This document shows, piece by piece, positions 46,444 through 59,099 of a DNA stretch of 64,000 nucleotides (positions are counted from its first letter, which is position 1; every line of letters starts with the position of its first letter). Source of the stretch: Eunapius fragilis. Its lineage: Eukaryota > Porifera > Demospongiae > Spongillida > Spongillidae. The translations under genes and the position numbers were made by a program. Below the pieces are notes generated by a model that saw nothing but the letters and a program-made list of their open reading frames with translations, searched no databases and was not told the DNA's origin. The stretch covers positions 4,586,423-4,650,422 of the forward strand of contig OY811986.1 of assembly GCA_963681505.1 (NCBI GenBank), written 5' to 3'.

Positions 46444-46797
46444 TTCACACTCATTCACCCATTGAACAACCGGGTATAAGTCCTGTTGAACAGCCGGGTT
46501 CAACAAGTCGGTATACGTAAGTTCCGATGAACAGCCGGGTAAACTATACTGCCCCGTTAGGCAACCGAATAACCCATTGAACAGTCGGGTTAGACAACTG
46601 GATAACCCATTGAACAACCGGGTAAGTCCCGTTGAGCAACCGGGTAGATCCCGTTGAACAACCGGGTAAACTATATTGCCCCGTTAGACAATCGGATAGT
46701 AATAACGCAACCGGGTACCCGGTTGAACAACCGGGTACCCAGTTGATCAACCGGGTGCCCGGTTGATCAACCGGCGTCCCGTTGATCAACGGGACAA
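46444..46797. repeat. Right subterminal palindrome array of the Ginger-like element
   Basis: About fifteen variants of CCCGTTGAACAACCGGGTA and CCGGTTGATCAACCGG, with spacers of changing length. The same motif forms the left array, so both ends of the element are covered. Confidence 0.85.
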
Positions 46798-46822
46798 ATT
46801 GATCATCGGTACGGAACATATA

Positions 46823-47079
46823 TATGGGACAGTGTCCAGCTAAATCACCCTTATGGTACTTTTTCAAAATTTCCAGAACAAGCAAAAGAAAAGTAACGCT
46901 CGCGTTGAAATATATGGCTAATTATAAATTCAGTGCCTAATAACTTTGTGATGGATAGTCCGATTTAGGATGCGTAAGGACCATTTGACAGAAGCCCATA
47001 AGTGTTCAAGGAAAATCAAAAAATTTGAAAACTTGAAAAACTAGCCAGAAAGGTGATTCTGCTGGTCACTGTCCCATAT
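46823..47079. mobile_element. MITE with about 29 bp terminal inverted repeats
   Basis: Left end TATATGGGACAGTGTCCAGC (then TAAATCACC) and right end, reverse complemented, TATATGGGACAGTGACCAGC (then AGAATCACC) agree at about 26 of 29 positions. Length about 257 bp, no coding. TA-rich flanks fit a TA target site. The terminal word TATATGGGACAG is shared with the neighbouring long inverted repeat. Confidence 0.75.
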
Positions 47080-48671
47080 ATATATATGGGACAGGGTTTG
47101 GTATCGCTATATATATATAAAGGTTATAAAAATGATTCACTTTAAAATCGCTACATCTCCCGAACCGGAAATGCTATTGACTTCCTATTTTCAACACTTC
47201 ATACTACATCATTTCTCTCTGCTAAAATAAATTTTGAGCTCTTGCATTAGCTTCGTGCCAGTGTTGCAACGTCCGATACCCCTTGGGGTTCAAACTGGCC
47301 ATATCTTTCGGTAGGACATCTCAATTAACTTCAAATTCGGTTTATACGCAGAGGGGTCCTGTACCTATCGATTTGTCCTGTTCGTTAATTTTTACTTGAT
47401 CCGTTACGGAGATACAGCTGTGCAAAGTAATTGCACATTTCTCGTTCATTTCGCGCCATTAACCTGGTTCCCGCTACTCCGAGCACATGAATATACAATA
47501 ACCTCCCGTGCCCATGCCACTACATGTACAACTGAAGTACCACCGTTAATATACGTTCTTCAGTACAAACGTCAGTGGTTCTCTTCTATAACGAACAAGA
47601 TTCGTTAAGCGATCAAAATGCGTGGGATTCAGCTACCATCACCATACAAAACACGGTACGTACTATCAGTACCGATACGCGCGCACAACAATATGTGTCC
47701 CTGTCGATTCGGTCATACTCTTTGGGTGCCACTCATTGCGTGGCCATTTATAGGCTCACAACCTATAACAGTACGTCAGAGCCATGAGATATAGTGCACG
47801 GTGTATCAGCTAGGCTATGGGAGAGGCTTGGTCGATTTAAAGACGCATGTAACCCTTCCTTATTGTCGGGATTTGCGTTCTGCTGGCACATATATTTTAA
47901 ACGCCCACCGTTTTTCATTTCATCTGCATGGCTGGCACACACACACACACCCATGAACCAACACATACACACGTCTCACGTCACACTTATACACACTCTT
48001 TCCACTATTCTTTCCCCTTGCTGTACACCCTGTAAATTGCTATGTGCTACATGGATTCACTAATAAGCTTTGTCTATTTGAACTTTTTTTGGTTACAGTG
48101 CTTTCACTGGCTTACTATCCAACTATTTATATTCTGACTGATGTGTTTTTCACGTGTGTAACTGGATTGTGTGTTTTATACACTGTGGTATAGGAGCATG
48201 GGAGCCATGGGGGCAAAGGCCCCAACAATTTTTTCAGAGGAAGGCCCCCCTCCCAACCCCTCCCCCCATTGGTTGTATGTACTGGGTTAATGTGTTGTAT
48301 GTACTGGACTATTTGTTCCTGTCTCACAGTACCTGCCACATCATGACGTACCATGCCTCATGTCCCATATTCCATTACATGCATCCATTTACACACTCAC
48401 ACACTAATACAGACACAAATCACTATAAACGCTGAAGATATGAGTGTGTACCATTGAGAAGTTTAAAAAGACATAGGACGTACTATTTATTACCTTCCTT
48501 TGTTATATAAAATTTCCAGGGCCCTGATCTTTATCTTTAGGGATAAAGCAGGGATAAATATTCCTGCCGGGCTTATATACAAAAGTAGGTTTAAAGAGTA
48601 GTAGATCTACATGTAATATCACAAAAGATAAATAGCACAGATTCCTAGAAGGGGCCCATGTATAATGCTAT

Positions 48672-48751
<80 letters not shown>

Positions 48752-49245
48752 ATGCACACACATACGTATACATACACACACAAACCAGTGCTACTTAGAA
48801 TTAGTGGTTCTGGGGGGTATGACTGTCAGTTTGCTATGACCAGATGCAAAGTCACCCATGGAAGTCACCCATGGAATGTTGATTTACACGAGATGGTGGC
48901 AAATAGATAGGCTAATGCCTTTGTGTTTAGGACTCTGCCATTAAGAGACATATGGTCACATACCCTCCTGAGGATCAGAGCACTTGGTGTCATATTTTAT
49001 GTATTTTTTTTGGATCTGGGGCAGTGCTGCTTCCAAACACGTTACAGACCTGTGAGTTCCATAGGCTTTTGCATTTGGTCATATGTGTAGCAAACATGAC
49101 AGTCATCCTCACCAGAACCACTAATCCTAAGTAGCATTGGAATTTCCGTATGTGTTTGTGTGTGTGGGTATGTGTGTGTATGTGTGTGTATTTGTGTATG
49201 TGAGTGTATGTATGTCTACGTAGCATTGGAATCTTTCTTTGCAAT
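47080..49245 (+). repeat. Left arm of the long inverted repeat
   Basis: Pairs with 53120-55290 on the opposite strand with a few percent mismatches and small indels. No domain recognised in its frames; shared short frames in both arms simply reflect the duplication. Confidence 0.8.
48674..48760. repeat. (CA)n microsatellite in the left arm
   Basis: About 35 CA units with interruptions, partner of the (TG)n run at 53600-53655 in the right arm. Confidence 0.95.
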
Positions 49246-49626
49246 TTATTTTTGTTATGTGTTGACAAGCTACTTCTAGATCTGCTCACCTAGAGATGGA
49301 AGCCTTGCATACAAGTAATAAAGACATTCTCTATGAGAAAGTTGATGGCATATAGGATTGGAAGGCAAAAGGAAGAAAACAAGGGTCTACTAAGGGGAAA
49401 TGTAATACGCACACAGTTGAACAACATAATGTCCTACAAATGTGCTAAATATAGGGCTATTACATATTTCCTTTTTACACCTATATTGCCTTTTTAAAAT
49501 CATATATACCAACTTTCTCACAAAGAATGTTTTTTTTTTACTTGTTCCGTCAGTTCTTTTTCTTCATGAGATAGAACATAACAAATTTAGAGTATTTTGA
49601 AATAAGACCATTTGGTGTTACACAGT

Positions 49627-49900
49627 TTAGGAGGGGTATACTGTGTGGAGGAGGAGGGGGGGTGTCTCCTGGATGGAATGGTAAAAAGGGGGAAGGAGAT
49701 CCCTACGTAGAAGTGTGACATCTATGGAAGAGGGGATGCCCTGATGTGGAGGAGCAAGGGGCACCTGCTGTGAAGTGGGTGGGAAATCCCATGTGAAAGA
49801 GGTGTCTACTGGTGGGGATGGAAGCCCTGATGTGGAGGAGCAAGTAACATGTATCCATTGGTGGCCTTGAAGTGCCATGGGTGTCCCAACATAAAGGGGC
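49627..49900. repeat. Imperfect tandem repeat, about 93 bp
   Basis: GCCCTGATGTGGAGGAGCAAG occurs at about 49737 and 49831 with similar flanking words; purine-rich on the plus strand. No gene seen. Confidence 0.45.
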
Positions 49901-49960
49901 TAGCTTAGTGTCCACTGGTGGAGGTCCGGATACAGCTTGCTAAGCTTTTTCAAGACCACC

Positions 49961-50122
<162 letters not shown>

Positions 50123-50934
50123 TGTAGCATTGGTACCTTTCTTTCTCTGAGGAGTTTATTTTTTGTGCAAGCTACTTAGGAAGCCTTGCATAAGTGGTAG
50201 TGGCTAGCCTATCTCAAAGATTTGGAAAGACTGGGCCACTGTACAGTTTATACAGAGCATTCACTGACATGGCTTCTATTTACCCAATGGGTATACACGC
50301 AGCACCGAGTTGGTATTTTACTTGCACAACAGAGATGAAGCTTCAGGACTAGTATGCAGCTATATATACAAGAGCACCTGATGGGGACATGACATTTGAG
50401 CCCATCCCCCCCCACCCCCCCTCCTACATCATTCCAACTCTTTCATGACCACTATCAGCTGAAATAGAGGAGTCTTTAAAACCCTCCCAATGAAGCACAG
50501 TCTGAATTTGAGTACAGTTAATGGTATATGGGACATGTATAGTGGAGCCTCATGGGGGCCTCTGACAAACGTATTGTGACATTTGCCCCCACGACCCCCG
50601 TGCTTCCTACCCCACTGACACCAGTCCAATACATGCATACTGCATACTGGTCTGTTGATACCATGCATGTGTCTACTGCAATTCTAACGCATATGATCCT
50701 TTAATTCTGGGAGGCGATGATTGTTATTACAGGGGTTCGTACAGGTTATCATTAGTTGTGTGTGACACATGCATGCACCAAATTTGTGAACCCCTCCTTT
50801 TGGTGTGTGACATGTAAGTATATATTGTATCTGCATTGCTAAAGAGATCAGGATGTTATCAGTTGTCATTGCTATTGAGATCGGGATCTACGTTCCACTA
50901 CACTAGGTAAGTTCAGATCTCAGTCAAAAAAAAA

Positions 50935-51480
50935 AACTTTACTAGCCAGGTTTCATGACAATCAATTTGACCACTTGTACCCTCATCTCATCTCCAGCCA
51001 ACCGTGCCCTTCTGTTATTGACTTATTCTTAGCTTGATCTTAAAACGGTGACTTCGAATGTACACATCCTCACAGGTACATTGCCCTCACTGCCCTGACC
51101 ACCAGCTGGCCATGGATCCTCTGGGGCATCATGCCGTGAGGGTGGTGATGTTGTTGTGTGCCACAATGCCCTGAGGGATGTTTTTGCCTAATTCTGTCAT
51201 AGGGCTCGGCTGGGTGGGCAACTTGAAGTAGGTCACTGGTCTGAGGTGATGGTACAAATAGCAGGCCAGCGGACATCCTGGTTGACTTGCAAGCCAGCTG
51301 CTTTTGATTTAACTGTAGTCTCTAAGCTTAACTCCGAGACATTGAACAAAGTAGGAGCTACAGGTGCATCAGCAGCTGGTAATGCTGAAGCTCGCAAACA
51401 TATGGCCAACAGTCAGAAGTGCAGAGAGCTAGGTTGGATCTACATCCCCTTGGCAATAGAGACCTATGGTTGTTGGGGTG
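50935..51480 (+). pseudogene. Non-LTR retrotransposon C-terminal fragment, copy 4
   Basis: Broken frames give SPANRALLL, CPHCPDHQLAMDPLGHHAV, TCKPAAFDLTVVSKLNSETL, ARKHMANSQKCRELGWIYI and YGCWGV, the same series as copies 1 and 2. It ends abruptly at 51480 without the YGRLNL end. It lies within the middle of the long inverted repeat. Confidence 0.75.
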
Positions 51481-52259
51481 TCATTTCACATGAAACAGGA
51501 CCACCCTCAAACCATCACCATCTCATATCCTTACACAACTTTCCATATATATTTTCCCTTCAACTACACTCAATTGCTGCATATTTGTATACCCCAAGTC
51601 AGTTTAGTGTATAAAATGCAACCATTTGAATAATTTAGCACTTCAAATGGAGATTTCTATAGGGTCTCTACCAGATTTTGTACAGTAACTTGCTCTGTAT
51701 CATAGATGCTAGCACATGCAACAAAAAGCAATGCAGATTTTGCATATAATAATGTTAATATATATATATGTATCGACAATTATAGCAGCAAAAATAACAT
51801 ACTCCCAATTACACTAATTTTTTAATGAGTTGCTCATTATATCGCTAGGGATTCATATGCATTGGGCTGGGAGGCCTGCTTTAGGTATGTGGGTCCTAGT
51901 TAGCCACTCATGGTGGAGTGTATGTTGCGTTGACCTTGCATTTTGTGTATATTCAAAGATGCTGTTGAAATGTGTACCTTGGCGTGGTTTGAACCACTGA
52001 CCAAGCACTGTGATTACACCGATGTAACCACTGTGCCAATCTGACCACCCCCTACCCCCTCCCATTTAGGGAAAGAGCCATGCTTTATGGGACATCACAT
52101 GCCATAAAAAGAGGTGCAAAATTGGAAGTAATTAAACGGACAGTTGATATAACACACACAATTTAAAATTAAAATAGGAGGGTCAGTATAATAATACAAT
52201 AGAAACTGAACAACTAATAATGTTGCTGGCGATGTGCAAGTTTAAGGCATGATCATGGC

Positions 52260-53095
52260 ATTTGCCCCCACGGCCCCCGTGCTTCCTACCCCACTGACAC
52301 CAGCCTAATACATGCAACACACAGTCCAGTTACATGCATGAAAAACACATCAGTGACATGGAGGCCTTTGGACATGACCATGTAGAGGAGGCCATGGGAT
52401 ATGAGCATACAGTGGTGGGCATGAGTCTGACAAGACATACTACCATTTTGTGCTGATATAATTATGACCACTAAAGAAATAGAAGGTAATGGAATATTTG
52501 CACATGTAGGACCAAACATAAAGAGAATGAATCTGAATATAAATAGTTGAGAAAGAGGTTGTTTATTAGGCCAGTGAAAGCACTGTGACCGAAAGACATA
52601 GAAAAAAAAGTTCAAATTGACAAAGCATATGAGTGAATCCATGTAGCACATAACATAACAATTTACAGGGTTTACAGCAAGGGGAAAAGAGTAGTGTCTT
52701 ATGGTGGAAAGAGTGTGAATAGTCATGACATGAGACATGTGTATGTTCATGGGTGTGGTTCATGGGTGTGTGTGTGCCAGCCATGCAGATGAAATGAAAA
52801 ACGGTGGGCATTAAAAATATATGTGCCAGCAGAACGCAAATCCCGACAATAAGGAAGGGTTACATGTGTTCCAGCCTAGCTGCGCTGCATGTGTCTTTAA
52901 TTCGACCACGCCTCTCCCATAGCCTAGCTGATACACCATGCACTATATCTCATGGCTCTGACGTACTGTTATAGGTTGTGAGCCTATAAATGGCCACGCA
53001 ATGAGTGGCACCCAAAGAGTATGACCGAATCGACAGGGACACGATTTCTACATGATGTTATGCGCGCGTATCGGTACTGGTAGTACGTACCGTAC
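52260..53095 (+). repeat. Third partial copy of the inverted-repeat arm
   Basis: Runs in the same direction as the right arm (about 54100-54690): shared GTGAATCCATGTAGCACATA, ATTTACAGGGT, CAGCAAGGGGAAA and AGTATGACCGAATCGACAGG. It is more diverged than the two outer arms. Confidence 0.75.
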
Positions 53096-53119
53096 AATCC
53101 TTGTCAGACATTACAAAAA

Positions 53120-53600
53120 TATATTGCACATCCTCCAAGAAAAAAAGGTTCCAATGCTACACACACAAACACTCATACTCACTCACACACAAAAACACAC
53201 ACACACACACACACATACGGAAATTCCAATGCTACTTGGGATTAGTGGTTCTGGTGAGGATGACTGTCATGTTTGCTACACATATGACCAAATGCAAAAG
53301 CCTATGGAACTCACAGGTCTGTAACATGTTTGGAAGCGGCACTGCCCCAGATCCAAAAAAATATGACACCAACTGCTCTGATCCTCGGGTGGGTATGTGA
53401 CCATATGTCTCATTAATGGCAGAGTCCTAAACACAAAGGTATTAGCCTATATATTTGCCACCATCTGATGTAAATCAACATTCCATGGGTGACTTCCATG
53501 GGTGGCTTTGCATCTGGTCATAGCAAACTGACAGTCATACCCACCAGAACCACTAATTCTAAGTACCACTGGTTTGTGTGTGTGTACGTGTATGTGTGTG

Positions 53601-53659
<59 letters not shown>

Positions 53660-55290
53660 ATAGCATTATACATGGGCCTTTTCTGGGAATCTGTGCTATT
53701 TATCTTTTGTGATATTACCACTCTGTAAACCTACTTTTGTATATAAGCCCGGCAGGAATATTTATTCCTGCTTTATCCCTAAAGATAAAGATCAGGGCCC
53801 TGGAAATTTTATATACCAAAGGAAGGTAATAAATAGTACGTCCTATGTCTTTTTAAACCTCTCAATGGTACACACTCATATCTTCAGCATTTATAGTGAT
53901 TTGTGTCTGTATTAGTGTGTGAGTGTGTAAATGGATGCATGTAATGGAATATGGGACATGAGGCATGGTACGTCATGATGTGGCAGGTACGGTGAGACAG
54001 GAACAAATAGTCCAGTACATACAACACATTAACCCAGTACATACAACCAATGGGGGGAGGGGTTGGGAGGGGGGCCTTCCTCTGAAAAAATTGTTGGGGC
54101 CTTTGCCCCCATGGCTCCCATGCTCCTATACCACGGTGTATAAAACACACAATCCAGTTACACACGTGAAAAACACATCAGTCAGAATATAAATAGTTGG
54201 ATAGTAAGCCTGTGAAAGCACTGTAACCAAAAAAGTTCAAATAGACAAAGCTTATGAGTGAATCCATGTAGCACATAGCAATTTACAGGGTGTACAGCAA
54301 GGGGAAAGAATAGTGGAAAGAGTGTGTATAAGTGTGACGTGAGACGTGTGTATGTGTTGGTTCATGGGTGTGTGTGTGTGCCAGCCATGCAGATGAAATG
54401 AAAAACGGTGGGCGTTTAAAATATATGTGCCAGCAGAACGCAAATCCCGACAATAAGGAAGGGTTACATGCGTTCCAGCCTAGCTGCGCTGCATGTGTCT
54501 TTAAATCGACCACGCCTCTCCCATAGCCTAGCTGATACACCGTGCACTATATCTCATGGCTCTGACGTACTGTTATAGGTTGTGAGCCTATAAATGGCCA
54601 CGCAATGAGTGGCACCCAAAGAGTATGACCGAATCGACAGGGACACATATTGTTGTGCGCGGCGGCGCGTATCGGTACTGATAGTACGTACCGTGTTTTG
54701 TATGGTGATGGTAGCTGAATCCCACGCACTTTGATCGCTTAACGAATCTTGTTCGTTATAGAAGAGAACCACTGACGTTTGTAAGAACGTATATTAACGG
54801 TGGTACTTCAGTTGTACATGTAGTGGCATGGGCACGGGAGGTTATTGTATATTCATGTGCTCGGAGTAGCGGGAACCAGGTTAATGGCGCGAAATGAACG
54901 AGAAATGTGCAATTACTTTGCACAGCTGTATCTCCGTAACGGATCAAGTAAAAATTAACGAACAGGACAAATCGATAGGTACAGGACCCCTCTGCGTATA
55001 AACCGAATTTGAAGTTAATTGAGATGTCCTGCCGCAAGATATGGCCAGTTTGAACCCCAAGGGGTATCGGACATTGCAACACTGGCACGAAGCTAATGCA
55101 AGAGCCCAAAATTTATTTTAGCAGAGAGAAATGATGTAGTATGAAGTGTTGAAAATAGGAAGTCAATAGCATTTCCGGTTAGGGAGATGTAGCGATTTTA
55201 AAGTGAATCATTTTTATAACTTTTATATATATATAGCGATACGACATTTTCTCAGACCCTGTCCCATATATATATATATATATATATAGT
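53120..55290 (-). repeat. Right arm of the long inverted repeat
   Basis: Inverse copy of 47080-49245. It contains the (TG)n run at 53600-53655. The outer end is a (TA)n run next to GTCCCATATATA. Confidence 0.8.
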
Positions 55291-55299
55291 GACACATTT

Positions 55300-57060
55300 T
55301 CGCGCGAATGGTCCCAATTATATTATTATAAATTTACATGTGAGTTGGATAATACCCTCCTCACATGTGCACATGTGCATGTTATTACCATGCAATGCAA
55401 TGTATAGTATTTATATCACTATAATGGTATTATGCGCTTCTGGTAATAATTCCATATTTAATGGAGTGTTCCTTACCTCTGATATGTTCCAATGGTGGCT
55501 GATGGCAGCTACAGGCTCAGTAGCCACAGAACACCCACATCCAATTAATGATAGCCGGCTTCACTGGGGCACTTTGGATCCCTTGAAAGAATGCATCCAG
55601 AGCTGTCATATTGGCGCTAAGCAGTGAGATGGTACAAAGATGTAATCAATTACCCCTTTTTCCATTCTCGAAATGTACCTATACCCATGTATATACTGAA
55701 ACCGATCGGGACTATTTAGAATCTCGTAGCTAACAAATTTAGACAATAACAATGCGCATACGTAGCAAGCATCTGATACCACAGAACATCCACATCCAAT
55801 GATAGCCAGCTTCACTGGGGCACTTTGGATCCCTTGAAAGAATACATTCAGAGATCTGTCGTAGTGACACTAAGCAGTGAGATGGTACAAAGATGTAATT
55901 AATTACCCCTTTTTCCATTCTCAAAATCTACCTATACCCATGTTTATACTGAAACCGATTTAGAATCTCACAGATCACAAATCTAGACAATAACAATGCG
56001 TACGTCGCAAGCAACTGATACATTATCCCAGGACTCGAAAGGTTTCTACTTGCTGTTTGGCAGGCACAGCAAAAAAAAAAAAAGAAAAAAAAAAGAGTAA
56101 AATCAATTATTAATTTGCAATTGATTAGCAGCAAAGATTAAAAATGATGCATGAGTTATCTCTTTTTAAGATTCATGGATCCTTCTTACTTTCCCCTCTG
56201 GTACATAAAGCGTTATAGAACGTACACCTCTACCATCAACGCTTTGAACGAAATGTTATTAATACGTGAGACCCCGATTGGGTGTGAATTTCATTACCGA
56301 CCGGGTCTAATATTTCACCCCGCACTCCCATGCACGATCCGGTGTAAGGGCCTATATATCGAGTTATACATGTCACGTTATGTATACCCTTTTCATCTAC
56401 CGATGACGTATGTCAGATCAGTTACGGAGCAGTCATGCACTGACTCACTGACATGACATGTGAAAAGGGTTTACACAATTTTAAACTATATACGACACAA
56501 CAATGGCAGCCTATCCGACACGGACCAGGCCAATTCTATGACCGCCAAAACAGTCAAATATTAAATTTGGTGGTCACGGCCCGGCGGCCAACCATCAAGG
56601 AACCACAGCGTCGAATCAATTCTTGATTTTCAATTGATTTGTCACTTACATTCTGGTACAAAATTTTTACATACCTGGTACAAACTGTTAACATTATGTA
56701 CCAGAATGTAAGTGACAAATCAATTGAAATTGATTCGACGCGTTTTTTTGCTGTGGACGGGAAGTAATTACTTACGCCGACTTGCACACGTACTAAGTTT
56801 AGGCGTCATGTATGAGTTGAGTGTAATTGATTTCGTTTGAAATAATGGAAACACCATGCACTACATAAATAATACAAACACCTGGCGCGAGGGAAGCGTA
56901 TCTGTTTAAACACTATGAAGAAGTTATGTTAACAAACAAATAAACACAGTAACGTTAAAACACAAAAGAGAAGACATTGCCAATAGACAATGATGCGGGC
57001 CGTGGTATGGACAAAAAAAAAACGCACAGATGCGCAGGCAGCTCTTTTGTTACGTGGTGT
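55300..57060 (-). pseudogene. Class C GPCR fragment E (exon 2 and intron 1 only)
   Basis: An exon 2 copy at about 55477-55613 carries a 4-base insertion (CCAATTAATGATAG vs CCAATGATAG) and an altered start. A second, shorter exon 2 copy lies at 55785-55876 after a tandem duplication of about 250 bp. From 56150 to 57060 the sequence follows intron 1 of gene B (for example TAAGTTTAGGCGTCATGTAT at 56795 vs 41619). No other exons are present, so this is a non-coding remnant of a further receptor copy. Confidence 0.75.
56603..56756. mobile_element. MITE, 154 bp, with CCACAGC ends
   Basis: A strong foldback: left CCACAGCGTCGAATCAATT...TTGATTTGTCACTTACATTC, right GAATGTAAGTGACAAATCAA...AATTGATTCGACGC followed by TTTTTTTGCTGTGG. 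Gene B intron 1 (about 41581-41590) has the same flanks without it, so the empty site is visible. Confidence 0.85.
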
Positions 57061-57241
57061 ATATACCCCGCCAACTAATAAATACATCTATGTAAATATT
57101 ACAATTATAACGGTTACGTTCATAATTTTTATTATTGTCATTTTAAATACGTACGTCATAGGATACAAGAGAACACATGAAAAAGTTAAACTACATGTAC
57201 AGCCTAACTATTAACACTATAGCTACAAGGAAAACAATACA

Positions 57242-57600
57242 CTAGAGGCGGATTGGGCTAAGGCCTCTTCCCAGGATGGCTCTTGCCACAGCTCTCACCA
57301 AGCAGATGTTTAGGCGGCCATATATGACAGCCAGAACGCTGGACTTGGGGCAGGAAAGATGGATAGCTAAATAGGTAGCCAGTCTTGAGAACATTTTTTG
57401 GGCCTCCTTCCCCCAGTTACCATACATTTCAACTGCCATTGGTATACAAATCCATCCCAATTCTCGACTCTTTGGGTCATTGGCAGCATGCTTCCTTGTT
57501 TCTGCAGACAGAGGTGCCACACCTGCAATTCTACTTGACTCTTTCAAGGAGACTGGAGTGGGGTGATGCTGAGCAGAAGGCTTTGTGGATCTGAAGATCC
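57242..57600 (-). pseudogene. Non-LTR retrotransposon 3' end, copy 5
   Basis: Minus-strand frame with TRKHAANDPKSRELGWICIP, MAVEMYGNWGKEAQ, SRLATYLAIHLSCPKS, YGRLNICLVRAVARAILGRG and a stop after GLSPIRL. It is the cleanest C-terminal end of the family in this window. Upstream domains are absent. Confidence 0.8.
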
Positions 57601-57604
57601 TGAT

Positions 57605-59099
57605 ATGTGAAGACCAGTTTTTAAATTTCTTTGACGTCACCAAGCCAGTCGTCATTCAGTATGACGCTAGCACATAGGGTTTGGGAGCAACTCTGATGCA
57701 GGGGGGAAGGCCTGTTTTTTCAGCATCCAGGTCACTAACAAAGTCTGAAAAAAAAAACAATGTGGCCATTGAACTGGAGTGCCTTGTCATAGTGTTTGCT
57801 TGTCGCAAGTTTGACCAGTTCATATATGGTGGTGGAAACTGATCACAAGCCTCTGGAGGTAATTGCTAAAAAGACCCATTTAGCAGCCCCAAGACGATTC
57901 CAAAGAATGTTGCAACTGCAGAGATATGATCTGGATATTATGTACAGTCCTGGCAACCAACAAGTGATTGCAGATGCGTTTTCAAGGTTTCCAGTAGGGT
58001 AACTGTCAGCTGAGGAACTAACCTCACAGGAAGTGTTTGGGGTACAGCTGGATGATATGATCACCCAGGAGATTAAGGTCATCAGGCCACCTGACTTCAT
58101 CAGTGTTCACAGTGAGAGGTGAGGAAGGCGGTGGAAGCAGATGCAGAACAATGTACCCTTCGGAGATATATTGGTGAAGGATGGCCACCGAATGTGCGAC
58201 AGGTTCCTACATTGGTCAGACCCTACTGGAATTTCAGAGAACTTCTGGTGATGCAAGATGGGATCATTTACAAAGGGGCCGGGATAAGATAGTGGTTCCC
58301 CTATCACTTAGGGCTGATTATATGGGGTTGCCTTCATGCCAGTCACATGGGCTGTGAATCCACACTTCGTAGGGCTCGAGAGGTGGTTTACTGGCCGAAC
58401 ATGGCAGAGGACATACAAAGAGTCACCCAGTCATCGATTGTCATCCAGGCACTGAAACAACAGTTCGCATTATATGGAGTTCCACTGGTTGTTCATTTGG
58501 ATGAGGGGCCGCAGCTTACAAGCGAGGAGTTCAGAGACTTCTCAAAGTCTTGGGGTTTTTCACATACCGTCTCATCATACCACAGCCAATCAAATGGGAA
58601 GGCAGAGTCAGTGATAAAAATTGCCAAGAGACTTTTCAAACGGAGTCCAGACCACTACATGGCTCTCCTGGAGTATCGCAACACCCCAACAGTAGGTTTG
58701 GGATCCAGCCCAGCTCAACATCTGCTGGCGAGGCGAACTAGGAGTGTGTTCCCTGTTAGGGATACCCAGTTACACTATGCTCCTCAGGATCAAATGTGGG
58801 TGAAAAAGGTTCACCGGCAACAAACTATTCGGTCGAACCTGTCAGCTAAGGGACGGGACCTGCCTCTGTTGAGAGTTGGACAACCGGTGTTATTGCAAGA
58901 TGTGCATGTGAAAAAGACAGAATGGAGAAGAGGACTGTGCCAAGGACAAATGTCAAATAGATCTTACGTGGTAGAAGTGGATGGCCAGCCTATGCATTGC
59001 AATATGCGCTTTCTAAAACCGAACAAAGTTGTTCCTAACCCACATGAAGGAACAGAGGGTGAGATAAAGACACCGGAGATGGAGGTTCAAAGACCTTGA
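57605..59099 (+). pseudogene. Ty3/Gypsy RNase H and integrase fragment
   Basis: Frames in order: FFDVTKPVVIQYDAS, stop, GLGATLMQGGRPVFSASRSL, AIELECLVIVFACRKFDQFI, then after a frameshift VETDHKPLEVI, FQRMLQLQRYDLDIMYSPG and VIADAFSRFPVG (RNase H). The integrase zinc domain follows (SHMGCESTLRRAREVVYWPN, about 58338-58403). The core is shortened: after VTQ it jumps to VHLDEGPQLTSEEFRDF and YHSQSNGKAESVIKI (Glu region), then YRNTPT and a long basic C-terminus to the stop at 59097-59099. About 120 residues with the first catalytic Asp appear deleted. No LTRs were found. Confidence 0.8.

Larger units (their letters stand above)
44502..46818 (+). mobile_element. Ginger-like DNA transposon (integrase, Ulp1, PHD), 2.3 kb
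   Basis: Ends are inverted: left TGTTCTGTCCGGATG, right (reverse complement) TGTTCCGTACCGATG. TGT...ACA ends flanked by TATA on both sides fit a 4 bp target duplication, though the left flank is a TA microsatellite. Inside, on the plus strand, are an H2C2/integrase region (44850-45735), a Ulp1/C48-type protease region (45817-46200) and a PHD finger (46203-46375). Arrays of CCGGTTGATCAACCGG-type palindromes lie just inside both ends (44534-44603 and 46444-46797). Ginger elements are known as integrase-bearing cut-and-paste transposons, some with Ulp1 or PHD domains. Stops in the integrase show this copy is inactive. Confidence 0.7.

Noticed and set aside
46444-46797. Array of regularly recurring palindromic units that could resemble a CRISPR array
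   Set aside because: Unit spacing is irregular, spacers are very short and repetitive, and the genome is clearly eukaryotic. It fits subterminal repeats of the Ginger-like element.
48127-48354. 75-codon ORF identical at 53965-54192, a possible conserved gene
   Set aside because: Identity is explained by the inverted duplication of the whole arm; the frame has no recognisable domain.
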